Shown: piece by piece, positions 26,466-34,256 of the stretch
Position numbering within the stretch: the stretch's first letter is position 1
Layout of the letters: each line of letters begins with the position of its first letter
Assembly: GCF_001306115.1 (NCBI RefSeq)
Contig: NZ_LGCL01000039.1
Coordinates: forward strand, 62,001-126,000
Length of the DNA: 64,000 nucleotides
Reading direction: 5' to 3'
Source of the DNA: Ornatilinea apprima
Lineage (GTDB): Bacteria; Chloroflexota; Anaerolineae; Anaerolineales; Anaerolineaceae
Translations under genes and position numbers: made by a program
The notes under the pieces: model-generated
The model's input: only the letters and a program-made list of their open reading frames with translations
What the model was told of the DNA's origin: nothing
Database searches by the model: none

Positions 26466-27338
26466 ATGATTACACTTCCCGATGATGTCAGCGCAAGCCT
26501 TAATACAGGGATGCAGGTTGGGAGCGCGATTGAGCTTCCCTTCTTCACCCCCACCTTCTGGTTTTTGAACGGAGATGCCCGGCTTCTCCAGGTTGGCGGC
26601 GCAAGCTATTTCGGCGGTTGGGCGGTTTCCAAAGAGCATTGGGACCGGGCCACCAAAGAGGAATGGTTCACCGATCCTTCCGAAAACGCAGGGTTGGTTG
26701 AAACCAATCTGGTCACCAGCGACAATAAGCCGTTGGAAACCTGCACTTCCCGATCCCTTATCGTTGCCCCGATGTGCAGTCGCCTTACCTGGACCACCCA
26801 GGACGGAGGGCGATATATCGAGTACGTTCCCGGCGGGAGACAACACCTGCAGGTGATTGCGCTGCTCGCTTCCCGCCACGAGGACGGATCTTTCAATGCT
26901 TTGGGGCCGGTTATGTTGACCGCAAAAGGCTTCCAGGCGAAAAACCTGCAAGATTCATTTGCGGCGTGGGATCGGGCAACAAAATCCATCCGGCAAAAGG
27001 TTGCCCCGAATGTACCTGCGTGGTGTTTCTACGCTGCAGTTGGCACCTTTGGTACGGAGCGTAAACAGGTGATGGTGGGCAAAACCAGCCAGAAGGCCAT
27101 TACCCCGGTGTCGTGTTACATTCCCAAACAGATCACCGAGGACACCATCACCAAACTTTTTGTGGGCCAGGATAACGCCGCGTCTATGGCAGTCTATATT
27201 GAGGCCGCGCAGGAGTGGCTTCACGCTTACGATGCGCGAAAAGCCCAACCTCAACCAAGCCAGACCCAGGCCGTTCCTCAACCGCCAACTTACGATGAGT
27301 TACCTCCATTTGACGATCACGAGCCTTTGCCATACTAA
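26466..27338 (+). CDS. Phage protein with SSB-like acidic C-terminus
   Basis: 290 residues, no family recognised with certainty. A mixed alpha/beta body (residues 20-220) is followed by a Pro/Gln-rich linker and an acidic, aromatic tail (YDELPPFDDHEPLPY). Such tails are typical of single-stranded DNA-binding proteins, where they recruit replication partners, and the gene heads the replication block. An ssDNA-binding role is therefore plausible but not shown. Confidence 0.55.
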   Translation: MITLPDDVSASLNTGMQVGSAIELPFFTPTFWFLNGDARLLQVGGASYFGGWAVSKEHWDRATKEEWFTDPSENAGLVETNLVTSDNKPLETCTSRSLIVAPMCSRLTWTTQDGGRYIEYVPGGRQHLQVIALLASRHEDGSFNALGPVMLTAKGFQAKNLQDSFAAWDRATKSIRQKVAPNVPAWCFYAAVGTFGTERKQVMVGKTSQKAITPVSCYIPKQITEDTITKLFVGQDNAASMAVYIEAAQEWLHAYDARKAQPQPSQTQAVPQPPTYDELPPFDDHEPLPY

Positions 27339-27350
27339 ACACAAACTCAA

Positions 27351-27378
27351 AAGCCCGGTGAAAACCGGGCTTTTTTTT
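27351..27378 (+). terminator. intrinsic terminator
   Basis: AAGCCCGG / CCGGGCTT stem, six-base loop, run of T, directly before promoter P2. Confidence 0.9.
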
Positions 27379-27384
27379 GTTTTT

Positions 27385-27415
27385 GCTTAACTTTTCGGCG
27401 CGACAAAGTTTGTAG
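27385..27415 (+). promoter_or_regulatory. Phage promoter P2
   Basis: TTAACT (27387), 17-base spacer with the conserved CAAAGT, then TTGTAG (27410), a weaker -10 than other copies. Confidence 0.6.
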
Positions 27416-27452
27416 TTGATAACACAACCTCATAAAGAAAGGAGCAATCCCA

Positions 27453-27674
27453 ATGCTGTTAGATCTAAAGGTCGTAAACCAAATACTTAATTCGGAGCCA
27501 GCCGGAAATGTATCTTTAATGGCAATCCCTGGCAATCGTCCGGCGGTCATTGTGCAAACGCCCAACGGCCAGAAAATCATCCTCACCCCTGATATGGCCC
27601 GGCAATTGGCAAAGCAGCTCTCGCCAATGGCAGACCTGGCACAACCCAACCTGGAGAATGGATATGGCGACTAA
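27453..27674 (+). CDS. Hypothetical phage protein
   Basis: 73 residues, not recognised. AAAGGAG site, ATG at 27453. The sequence looks like a small beta-rich domain (PAVIVQTPNGQKIILTPD) followed by a helix. It overlaps the next gene by 11 bases, so the two are translated together at the start of the replication operon. Confidence 0.6.
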   Translation: MLLDLKVVNQILNSEPAGNVSLMAIPGNRPAVIVQTPNGQKIILTPDMARQLAKQLSPMADLAQPNLENGYGD

Positions 27675-28065
27675 TAACGTTTATCGAACGATCCTTCTCA
27701 CCATGCCGCCGGGGGTTGAGCAAAGAATTATGGAGATCCTCATCCGGCATGTGGGCAGTGAGAACAGGATCAAGCGGCGAGATCTTGTCTTTGCCGTGTT
27801 TGGCCGTGTGGACCAAAAGCCAGCGCAGACTTCCACCCTGGACCGTCAGGTTCGATCAGCAATCGCAAGGATGCAAGAGCGCGGAATACCCATCCTGTCT
27901 GATAGCGGACAGGGCGGTTATTGGTTGGGAACAAAGGCAGAGTGTGTCAACTTCATCAAGGAACAACAAGATCGGCAAGCTGCGCTCGCAAGGAAAATCA
28001 ACGGAATTAAAAAACTTTGGAAAATAAGTCCAAACGATTTGCAAGCTAGGTTACCCGGAGTTTGA
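27664..28065 (+). CDS. Winged-helix-like phage protein
   Basis: 133 residues from the ATG at 27664, which has GGAG seven bases upstream and overlaps the previous stop. Residues 15-85 (EQRIMEILIRHVGSENRIKRRDLVFAV, then TLDRQVRSAIARMQERGIPILSDSGQGGYWLG) look like a winged helix with its beta-wing. It is probably a DNA-binding regulator or replication accessory ahead of the initiator gene. Confidence 0.6.
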   Translation: MATNNVYRTILLTMPPGVEQRIMEILIRHVGSENRIKRRDLVFAVFGRVDQKPAQTSTLDRQVRSAIARMQERGIPILSDSGQGGYWLGTKAECVNFIKEQQDRQAALARKINGIKKLWKISPNDLQARLPGV

Positions 28066-28067
28066 AA

Positions 28068-29033
28068 ATGGACGAGGAAATTCTCAATAACATCATGGAA
28101 GTAAACCACCATAAATACTATTTCGAGATCCCGAATATGGTGGATGATCTGGAGCTTTCCCCTTATGCTTTCCGGCTTTACGCCCACCTCAAACGTGTGG
28201 CGGGGGAAAATGGAGCGTCCTGGCAGTCCAACTCCACCCTGGCAAAAGTGTGCAAAATGTCTGCGGGTTCGGTAGTAAACGCTAAACGAGAATTACAGGA
28301 TGCCGGGCTTATTGTGGTTACGCTGGAGACCACAAAGGATAATAACAGGTATCACAACATCACCATCGTGGATATTTGGGCTAATAACTTCAAGAAATTC
28401 ACCCAAAACGGCGTGGGTCGTTCATCTGGTGAACACCCCTCTTCACCAGGTGAACACCCCCCTTCACCAGGTGAACTAAAGAATAACCCTATTAAGAATA
28501 ACCCTGTTAAGAATAACCCTAATACTTGCGCCGTTCCACGGCGCGAGAGAGTAACAGCCGCCAAGAAGCAGGGTGATCTTTTGGATGGAATTCTTTCCTT
28601 TGCGGAGAAGTCGGAAGATCCTTTGGCAAACTTCCCCGAAGCGGTGAAACCTACTCTTAAGGCGTTTCTGGATCTTTGGAAAATTGACCCGCCCAGGCCG
28701 CCACAAAGAGGGCGAGGCGGTACATTCGCCCAATGGATCAAAGAGGCGCAAGATCTCCAGTCGGCTTGCAGAGATTACCCACTCAACAAGGTTTTACAGG
28801 CGGTCTATTCTGATTGGCTTAAATCAACCTATTGCGTAGATCACCCAGGCGCAATCTTGCGGTCAGTCAGGGGAAAGGTGATCGAATTCAGGGCGAAAGG
28901 AGTTCAAGCCGAAACACCCAAAGTTGGTCTGGAAAACTACGATCCAGCCGAGGTTGCGGAATTTCAGGCCAAACTCAATCAGGCGAGACAAAATTCTTCA
29001 TCCGGCCTTTCACCTTTTCCAGGTGTTGAATAA
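28068..29033 (+). CDS. Replication initiator protein with internal origin repeats (lambda O type)
   Basis: 321 residues from the ATG at 28068, GGAG seven bases upstream. N-terminal winged HTH (residues ~25-100; LSPYAFRLYAHLKRVAG, SNSTLAKVCKMSAGSVVNAKRELQDAGLI). A low-complexity linker (~118-150) is encoded by two sets of DNA tandem repeats. The C-terminal half (~180-290) resembles replisome-organiser proteins that load helicase. The helicase-loader gene follows at once, as O and P do in lambda. Confidence 0.8.
   Translation: MDEEILNNIMEVNHHKYYFEIPNMVDDLELSPYAFRLYAHLKRVAGENGASWQSNSTLAKVCKMSAGSVVNAKRELQDAGLIVVTLETTKDNNRYHNITIVDIWANNFKKFTQNGVGRSSGEHPSSPGEHPPSPGELKNNPIKNNPVKNNPNTCAVPRRERVTAAKKQGDLLDGILSFAEKSEDPLANFPEAVKPTLKAFLDLWKIDPPRPPQRGRGGTFAQWIKEAQDLQSACRDYPLNKVLQAVYSDWLKSTYCVDHPGAILRSVRGKVIEFRAKGVQAETPKVGLENYDPAEVAEFQAKLNQARQNSSSGLSPFPGVE
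28421..28520 (+). repeat. Probable phage replication origin: iterons plus AT-rich repeats
   Basis: Three iterons at 28421, 28442 and 28463, exactly 21 bases apart, each centred on a dyad (TTCACCAGGTGAA; the first has two changes). Directly after come three copies of AAGAATAACCCT at 28479, 28494 and 28509, 15 bases apart, which would suit an unwinding element. All lie inside the initiator gene, as in lambda. Confidence 0.7.
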
Positions 29034-29082
29034 TCCCAATTCCACATTCTAAAACTCTATCGAGTTAGAAAGGTAAGTCTAT

Positions 29083-29859
29083 ATGGATACCATGAGCAAT
29101 TTAACTCGCAAAATTGCAGATAGTGTGTCAAGAGTAAACACTTCAACGCCACCTTCACCACCAAAGCCCTATACCGGCATTTGTAAGCCGGATTGTGAGA
29201 TTTGCGGTGGTATTGGGTATGTCCGGCAAGATCTCCCTGTTAGCGATCCGGGGTTTGGTAAGGCGCAATTATGCCCGAATGTAGATCTCTTTACTCATTA
29301 CAAAGGCCGGAGCGGTCTGGAAAGTGATGAGCGCGACCTATCTTGGTCCAACATCGCTGACTTCAACGGTGTGGGAAAAGCAGTCGAGGCAGTTCAGACA
29401 GTAGTGGAGCGTGGCTATGGATGGATCTTTCTTTGGGGAGATTTTGGTTTAGCCAAGAGCCTCATCCTTAAGACAGCCGTTTCCTCATACATTCGAGAGC
29501 GCAAGGAGCCAGCGTCTTATGTGCGTATGGCAGAGCTTTTGGATCATCTCCGATCAGCTTATGACAGCAGCAATCCATCCGAGGACAGCCAGGCCAGGTT
29601 GGATTTCTGGTCTACCATTCCCCTTCTTTGCATAGACGAATTTGACCGCGTGCGTGATACAGCTTACGCAAGTGAACGCCGTTTTGTCTTGATGGATCGG
29701 CGCTATGAAAAGGCCTGTGGCAGGAAAAACATAACCATCATGGCCAGCAATTCAGATCCGGCCCTCATCGATGGTTATCTGCGGGACCGCATATTTGATG
29801 GTCGGTTCAAGGTCATTAAGTTGGTTGGAAAATCGGCCAGGCCGATGATGTCCTATTGA
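29083..29859 (+). CDS. DnaC/IstB-like AAA+ helicase loader
   Basis: 258 residues. A zinc-binding-like N-terminus (CKPDCEICGGIGY near residue 34), then a AAA+ module: Walker A WGDFGLAKSLIL near residue 118, Walker B LLCIDEFDR near 185, sensor 1 IMASNSDP near 224. It should place the replicative helicase at the origin marked by the upstream initiator. The helicase itself is not in the window, so the phage may use the host enzyme or encode it beyond the edge. Confidence 0.88.
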   Translation: MDTMSNLTRKIADSVSRVNTSTPPSPPKPYTGICKPDCEICGGIGYVRQDLPVSDPGFGKAQLCPNVDLFTHYKGRSGLESDERDLSWSNIADFNGVGKAVEAVQTVVERGYGWIFLWGDFGLAKSLILKTAVSSYIRERKEPASYVRMAELLDHLRSAYDSSNPSEDSQARLDFWSTIPLLCIDEFDRVRDTAYASERRFVLMDRRYEKACGRKNITIMASNSDPALIDGYLRDRIFDGRFKVIKLVGKSARPMMSY

Positions 29860-29890
29860 TTTGCTTTCACAACTTTATAAAAGAGGCAAC

Positions 29891-30475
29891 ATGCAAGAAT
29901 TACGAAATGGTGACACAGCAATTATGCTGGCACAGATGCAGAGCGGGTCCGTGGATGCGGTCATCACGGACCCGCCTTATGATGAGCTTTCCCCAAATTG
30001 GCTTGATGACCTCTTCCGGGTCGTCAAGCCGGGTGGGAATGTGATCATGTTTTGTTCTCCAGAAAATCAATTCTTCAAGCCGGATGAAATCCTTTTCTGG
30101 ATCAAAACACCGTCAACGAAAAACTTCCAAAAGCGGTGTGGTCGGTTCGTAGAAATGATCCTGGTCAAGCGTGGAGAAAAGGGCGCTTTCAATCCACTCC
30201 ATTGGTCTCAGATGACCGGGGTGTATGATGATCGATTGGTTCTTCCACCAATCCACCCTTACGAAAAGCCGTTGAGCCTTATTGAGCGCCTTATCCGCAT
30301 ATACACCAACCCAGGGGCGGTTGTTTTGGATCCATTTTGTGGTTCTGGAACAACTTTGGTTGCGTGCATGAACCTGAAACGCAAGGCAATTGGCATTGAG
30401 AAGGACCATTCCAAATACCTGTTAGCTCAGGATCGGCTTCTAGGTTTATTACCAGGTAGGCTTAAAGGTGAATAA
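29891..30475 (+). CDS. DNA adenine/cytosine-N4 methyltransferase (N4/N6 class, beta-type order)
   Basis: 194 residues from the ATG at 29891, AGAGG five bases before. Catalytic motif DPPYDEL is near residue 28 and the SAM motif DPFCGSGTT near residue 150, with catalysis before SAM binding. This short form without a target-recognition insert is common in phages and protects DNA from host restriction. No nuclease partner is present. The stop overlaps the sigma-factor ATG (TAATG). Confidence 0.92.
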   Translation: MQELRNGDTAIMLAQMQSGSVDAVITDPPYDELSPNWLDDLFRVVKPGGNVIMFCSPENQFFKPDEILFWIKTPSTKNFQKRCGRFVEMILVKRGEKGAFNPLHWSQMTGVYDDRLVLPPIHPYEKPLSLIERLIRIYTNPGAVVLDPFCGSGTTLVACMNLKRKAIGIEKDHSKYLLAQDRLLGLLPGRLKGE

Positions 30476-31269
30476 TGAAAACTTCTAATGGTTGTTTACT
30501 AGATGAGGATATAACCCGGCGTCTGTTAAAACAGGCGCAATCAGGGGATCAATCCGCGGTTGAAACACTTCTCCAGCGTAACCAACGGTTCATCCAGTCA
30601 ATTGCGCGGAAATACTATCATCCAGAGCGTATGAATGATCTGGAATTGGACGACCTGGTTCAATTGGGGTCAATAGGTTTCTGCATGGCAATCCAACGGT
30701 GGGATGATTCAAAAGAAAATCGCTTCTCCACCTATGCTTATTATTGGGTTCGCGCCTATATCCGAAGGGAGGCCCTGAAATCAGACGCGGGAACATCTGT
30801 GTCCTATCGTTTCTCCGAGAAGCTGATGGAGTTTCGGCGGGCCTATTCTAAAGTCTTCGCAGAACAAGGCAGGGAACCAACGGTAAGAGAGCTGGTGGAC
30901 GCTACCGGGATGCCGGAGGACGAAGTCGGTCTAGCAACCCTCTCCATCCAATCCGGATATTCTCACTCCCCCAGGCTTTCCGATGATGGAGAAGAACTGG
31001 ACGAAGGAGAGACAATTCCGAGTGAGGTAAACGTAGAGTCGGATGCCATCCATTCAGCCCTGTTGTCCGAGGTTGAGCTTATCGTTGCCCAAATGCCGAA
31101 GAAATACCAGACGGTTATGGCCCATCGGTTCAGCCTTTGGGGGCAGCCTGAAATGACGCAACGAGAGCTGTCAAAGAAAATGGGTGTCGCGTTTCAGCGT
31201 GTTCAAAAGATTGAAAAGAAGGCGTTGGACCATCTACGGCAACAACTTACCAACAGCCGATTGTTGTGA
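30475..31269 (+). CDS. Phage RNA polymerase sigma factor (sigma-70 family)
   Basis: 264 residues with all main regions: region 2 (residues ~35-105; ELDDLVQLGSIGFCMAIQRWD, FSTYAYYWVRAYIRRE), region 3 (~120-165; EPTVRELVDATGMPEDEV) and region 4 (~205-260; MTQRELSKKMGVAFQRVQKIEKKALDHLR). Region 1.1 is absent, as in alternative sigma factors. It is the best candidate to recognise the ten-copy phage promoter found through the element. Confidence 0.9.
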   Translation: MKTSNGCLLDEDITRRLLKQAQSGDQSAVETLLQRNQRFIQSIARKYYHPERMNDLELDDLVQLGSIGFCMAIQRWDDSKENRFSTYAYYWVRAYIRREALKSDAGTSVSYRFSEKLMEFRRAYSKVFAEQGREPTVRELVDATGMPEDEVGLATLSIQSGYSHSPRLSDDGEELDEGETIPSEVNVESDAIHSALLSEVELIVAQMPKKYQTVMAHRFSLWGQPEMTQRELSKKMGVAFQRVQKIEKKALDHLRQQLTNSRLL

Positions 31270-31280
31270 TCGAGGAATGA

Positions 31281-31311
31281 GCTTAACTTTTCTGGCCCTC
31301 AAAGTTTATAT
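31281..31311 (+). promoter_or_regulatory. Phage promoter P3
   Basis: TTAACT (31283), 17-base spacer containing CTCAAAGT, TTATAT (31306). It drives nrdG, the ParB-like gene, a hypothetical gene, the Tas-like gene and the array up to the terminator at 34254-34282. Confidence 0.78.
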
Positions 31312-31349
31312 AAACAACCTCATACCTTACCAGAAAGGAAAAGCAGCCC

Positions 31350-31988
31350 ATGATTCGAGTAAACAAAATCATCAATAGCAGTTTGGTGGACGGTCCCGGT
31401 GAGCGGACCGTTGTTTTTTTTCAAGGATGTTCAATCCGGTGTCCAGGGTGCCAGAATGTCGCCCTTTGGGATCCCAATTCTGGAGATCTCTACGATGAGC
31501 AAGATCTTGCCCGAAAACTGGCACACCTGGCCCAACCTCACGGCAACGTGACGATCTCCGGCGGTGAACCATTTAACCAGGTGCGCGGTTTGGCGTTTCT
31601 GGTTCGTGAGTTGAAACACTTGGGTGTGAAGAATATTCAGGTTTATTCCGGGTACACGTTTGAACAGTTGATAGCCGGCACAAACGGATCTTACCTTTGG
31701 GTGCGTGAAGTGTTGGATCAGATTGATGTGTTGGTGGATGGCCCTTTCATCCAGGCATTGGATGATCCCTTCATCACCTATCGGGGGAGCAGAAACCAAC
31801 GGCCTATCGATGTTCAACTCACCCTGAAATCAGCGCCGGGAAGTCCAGTCGTCTTGAATTGGGATGACGAGATCCAGATCAGTCAGGATGGAAATATCGT
31901 TCTTCCCATTGGCTTGTCAAAGCAATTCGATAGCATCGGCACCATCGAGCGGTCAAGAATGTGCGGTCAAACAACACTTGTCAGGTAA
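31350..31988 (+). CDS. nrdG: NrdG-like anaerobic ribonucleotide reductase activating enzyme
   Basis: 212 residues. Radical SAM motif CSIRCPGC at residues 27-34 (CX3CX2C), SGGEPF near residue 71 and VLVDGPF near residue 130 are NrdG features. It generates the glycyl radical on NrdD. No nrdD gene is present in the window, so either the phage carries it past 64,000 or the enzyme serves the host reductase to raise dNTP supply. The C-terminal 45 residues are longer than in most NrdG proteins. Confidence 0.88.
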   Translation: MIRVNKIINSSLVDGPGERTVVFFQGCSIRCPGCQNVALWDPNSGDLYDEQDLARKLAHLAQPHGNVTISGGEPFNQVRGLAFLVRELKHLGVKNIQVYSGYTFEQLIAGTNGSYLWVREVLDQIDVLVDGPFIQALDDPFITYRGSRNQRPIDVQLTLKSAPGSPVVLNWDDEIQISQDGNIVLPIGLSKQFDSIGTIERSRMCGQTTLVR

Positions 31989-32001
31989 AAGGAGAAAAAT
32001 T

Positions 32002-32670
32002 ATGGCGAGTCCATTTGTAGAAATTGTGCCCACCGATAGCGTGGTGATCACCGAAGAAAGCACGCGGTTGAACCTTTCCCCGGAAGATTATGCGGCGTTG
32101 AAGGCCAACGTTTCAGAGCATGGGGTAGTTTACCCGCTTACGGTGGATAAAAACCTTTGCGTTCTGGATTATGTTGAGCTGGCCCAGGCTTGTAAAGAGC
32201 TTGGCTTTCCTCATATCCCGGTTGTGGTTTATGAGAATGGAGCGCGAACCGTTCTCTCCAGAGACGAACTGAGAATGAGCGTTGCTCAAAACATCGCCCA
32301 CCAAGCAGTTGTTGGTTTTAGGGATAATGTCGAGGCTGCGTTCACACCAATTGTCAAGTCAATCAGTGCCGCGATCTCCAATTTTACACAATCGGTTTCG
32401 GGGGATATTCAGCCATTCGTGGAGGCCGTAAGCGAATATCTGGAAAGCCACCCGGAGTTATTGGATCCGGCCGTTTCTGATGATGAAGATGAGGAAATCA
32501 GCCAGGACGAGTTAGAGGATGAGGGTGTTGATCTTATCGCGTCAGGCTATGAGTGGGTTTGCCCAAAATGCGACTGGAAAAATGACGAGTTTGAGGTCAC
32601 AGAAACCGTCACCTGCAAGTCGTGCGGCGCAACCTTCAAGGTTGACGATTATAACCACGCTGTTGGTTAA
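32002..32670 (+). CDS. ParB-like N-domain protein with C-terminal zinc ribbon
   Basis: 222 residues from the ATG at 32002 (AAAGGAG upstream). Residues 1-105 follow the ParB/sulfiredoxin fold pattern (LSPEDYAALKANVSEHGVVYPLTV, IPVVVYENG), but the usual GxHR motif is replaced by LDYVEL, so nuclease or CTPase activity is doubtful. A very acidic stretch (~155-175) leads to a zinc ribbon with CPKC and CKSC. Role not known. Confidence 0.6.
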   Translation: MASPFVEIVPTDSVVITEESTRLNLSPEDYAALKANVSEHGVVYPLTVDKNLCVLDYVELAQACKELGFPHIPVVVYENGARTVLSRDELRMSVAQNIAHQAVVGFRDNVEAAFTPIVKSISAAISNFTQSVSGDIQPFVEAVSEYLESHPELLDPAVSDDEDEEISQDELEDEGVDLIASGYEWVCPKCDWKNDEFEVTETVTCKSCGATFKVDDYNHAVG

Positions 32671-32716
32671 CTCGCGCATCCATTCCACTTATTTTCATAA
32701 CAACAAAAGGTGAAAA

Positions 32717-33373
32717 ATGAGTTACGAACAGTCTGTTGACGATTATTCAGCCTGGTTTCGAGATGCAAAACTGGCATTGGTTCTTTCCAATCCCGACATT
32801 ACGGTGTTTGAAATGAAGTTGAACATTAATACCGTGATGTTGGGGTTCATGCAGAACAAAATTGTCATTTTGGGATGCCCTACAACAGAAGGAAATGGGC
32901 TGGTGTCCAGACCTGACAAGGGTTTGCCCTGGTTCTGCAGCGATCTTCCCCCATCAGAGCTTGGAGCAGCTTTTTTGAAGCAGAAATGGCAAAAAGATCT
33001 TGCGGTCAAAAGGTGGTTGGCAAGAGCCCAAGAGCTTATTGCAGATCCGACCCAGGAGGTCATTGAGTGGATTGAATTCCCGGGCAGGAAAATGACCAAA
33101 GGTGAGGCGATGGAGTTTTTGTACTGGTCAAAGCCGCAGGTATTTGAAAGCTGCGATGCCCTCCATTCAGCGCTCCCCACATTTTGGTCTGACTATGAGA
33201 ACAGGGTCCGGACCTCACCATTTGATTTTATGAGTGAGGTCTGCGTTGGTATTGGATACAGCGAGCATATGTTGTCGTGGTTGGTGGGTTTCCAAAAGAA
33301 ATTTGCCGAACTGGTCAAGACAAACCATAAACACTTATTATCACAACAGCAAAAGGAGGTGGAGAGTGTCTGA
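32717..33373 (+). CDS. Hypothetical protein preceding the Tas-like gene
   Basis: 218 residues, not recognised. AAAGGTGA site. Aromatic-rich helices in the C-terminal half (EAMEFLYWSKPQVFESCDAL, FMSEVCVGIGYSEHMLSW). Its last eight bases overlap the GTG start of the Tas-like gene, so the two are probably translationally coupled. That link makes it a candidate accessory of the putative TIGR-Tas unit, although a chance operon partner is equally possible. Confidence 0.6.
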   Translation: MSYEQSVDDYSAWFRDAKLALVLSNPDITVFEMKLNINTVMLGFMQNKIVILGCPTTEGNGLVSRPDKGLPWFCSDLPPSELGAAFLKQKWQKDLAVKRWLARAQELIADPTQEVIEWIEFPGRKMTKGEAMEFLYWSKPQVFESCDALHSALPTFWSDYENRVRTSPFDFMSEVCVGIGYSEHMLSWLVGFQKKFAELVKTNHKHLLSQQQKEVESV

Positions 33374-34073
33374 TGATGCATTGAGAGTGCTGGTTGATCT
33401 TCGAGATCTCACCATCCAAAAGATCAGGATTGGTTTTGGCAATCGGATAATGGCAATTGAGGGTGGGCGTGATCAAGCAGACGAAGCCACCATAGATATT
33501 TTGGATCGGTACAATTACCTATTCTCCGAACTGGAGGACGAGCTTAACAAAGACATCAGCAAGCTGGTTGCCAAATACCCCATCATCAACAAAATGATGG
33601 AGGTGCGGGGAATTGGACCAACTCTGGCGGCAAAACTGGTTTCGTTGATTGACATCAGAAAAGCCGACAGCGTTTCAGCGTTGTGGAGATATTGCGGATA
33701 CGGCGTTCAAGACGGTAAGCGAGAACGGCTGGTCAAGGGAGAGCGAGCTCACTTCAACCAAAGGGCGAAAACAGCATGTTATTTGATCGGGTCTTCGTTC
33801 CTTAAGTCCAGATCTCCATATCGCCGGGTGTATGACGATGCCCGGCAATATTATGAGGCTAACAGGAAAGATTGGACAAAAGCCCATATCCATAACGCGG
33901 CTTTACGGAAAATGGTCAAGGTGTTTCTTGCTCATCTTTGGAATGAGTGGAGAATTCTGGAAGGACTTCCCACAAAGCCGTTGTACGTCAATGAGAAATT
34001 GGGCCATACGACCGAGTTTCTTCCAGAAGAGTTCGGATGGAAAACGGACGAAGCCGTGTTAGAAACAGTGTGA
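33366..34073 (+). CDS. TasA-like protein: stand-alone IS110-type C-terminal/Nop-like RNA-binding domain
   Basis: 235 residues from the GTG at 33366, with AGGAGG six bases upstream. Residues ~15-70 are helical and probably coiled coil. The region ~72-115 carries the Transposase_20 signature of IS110/IS116/IS902 enzymes: VRGIGPTLAAKLVSLI, then SALWRYCGYG; a helical tail follows. The DEDD/RuvC catalytic domain of real IS110 transposases is absent, and no HNH or RuvC is fused. The stop codon lies inside the first unit of the 36-base array, matching published TIGR-Tas loci. A degraded IS110 relic is the alternative, but the well-placed RBS and conserved frame argue against it. Confidence 0.82.
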   Translation: MSDDALRVLVDLRDLTIQKIRIGFGNRIMAIEGGRDQADEATIDILDRYNYLFSELEDELNKDISKLVAKYPIINKMMEVRGIGPTLAAKLVSLIDIRKADSVSALWRYCGYGVQDGKRERLVKGERAHFNQRAKTACYLIGSSFLKSRSPYRRVYDDARQYYEANRKDWTKAHIHNAALRKMVKVFLAHLWNEWRILEGLPTKPLYVNEKLGHTTEFLPEEFGWKTDEAVLETV

Positions 34074-34256
34074 GCCAAGAACGTTTAGACGCCCATATAG
34101 ACACAGCGAGCCAACTTAAGGCAGAAACCCATTAATAATTAGCGAGCCGTTTTAAGGGAGAAACCCAGTCCAGGCAAAGCGAGCCAAATTGAAGAATTGC
34201 CCAAATTCTACAAGCGAGCCAATACTTTCAGTAAACCAAAGCAGTTGAGCGAAACC
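34070..34256 (+). repeat. Putative TIGR array (tandem interspaced guide RNA), five units
   Basis: Edge box GCGAGCC (GTGAGCC in the first) starts at 34070, 34106, 34142, 34179 and 34214, with a decayed GCGAAACC at 34249: spacing 36, 36, 37, 35, 35. Inside each unit a second box, consensus AGAAACCCA, begins 16-17 bases after the first. Between boxes lie two variable stretches of about 9 and 10-11 bases. It has no ORF, is on the same transcript as the Tas-like gene, and is ended by a terminator at once. Too short and the wrong architecture for CRISPR. Confidence 0.85.

Noticed and set aside
26427-26951. 174-residue minus-strand frame in the early region
   Set aside because: Antisense to a gene with promoter, ribosome site and terminator; no support of its own.
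33366-34073. Ordinary IS110-family transposase with an insertion sequence
   Set aside because: The DEDD/RuvC half is absent, no upstream remnant of it exists, the start has a good ribosome site, and the flanking noncoding part shows a 36-base periodic array rather than a single bridge-RNA region.
34070-34256. CRISPR array
   Set aside because: Conserved boxes are only 7-9 bases, two different boxes alternate, unit length is 36 bases, and no cas genes are present.
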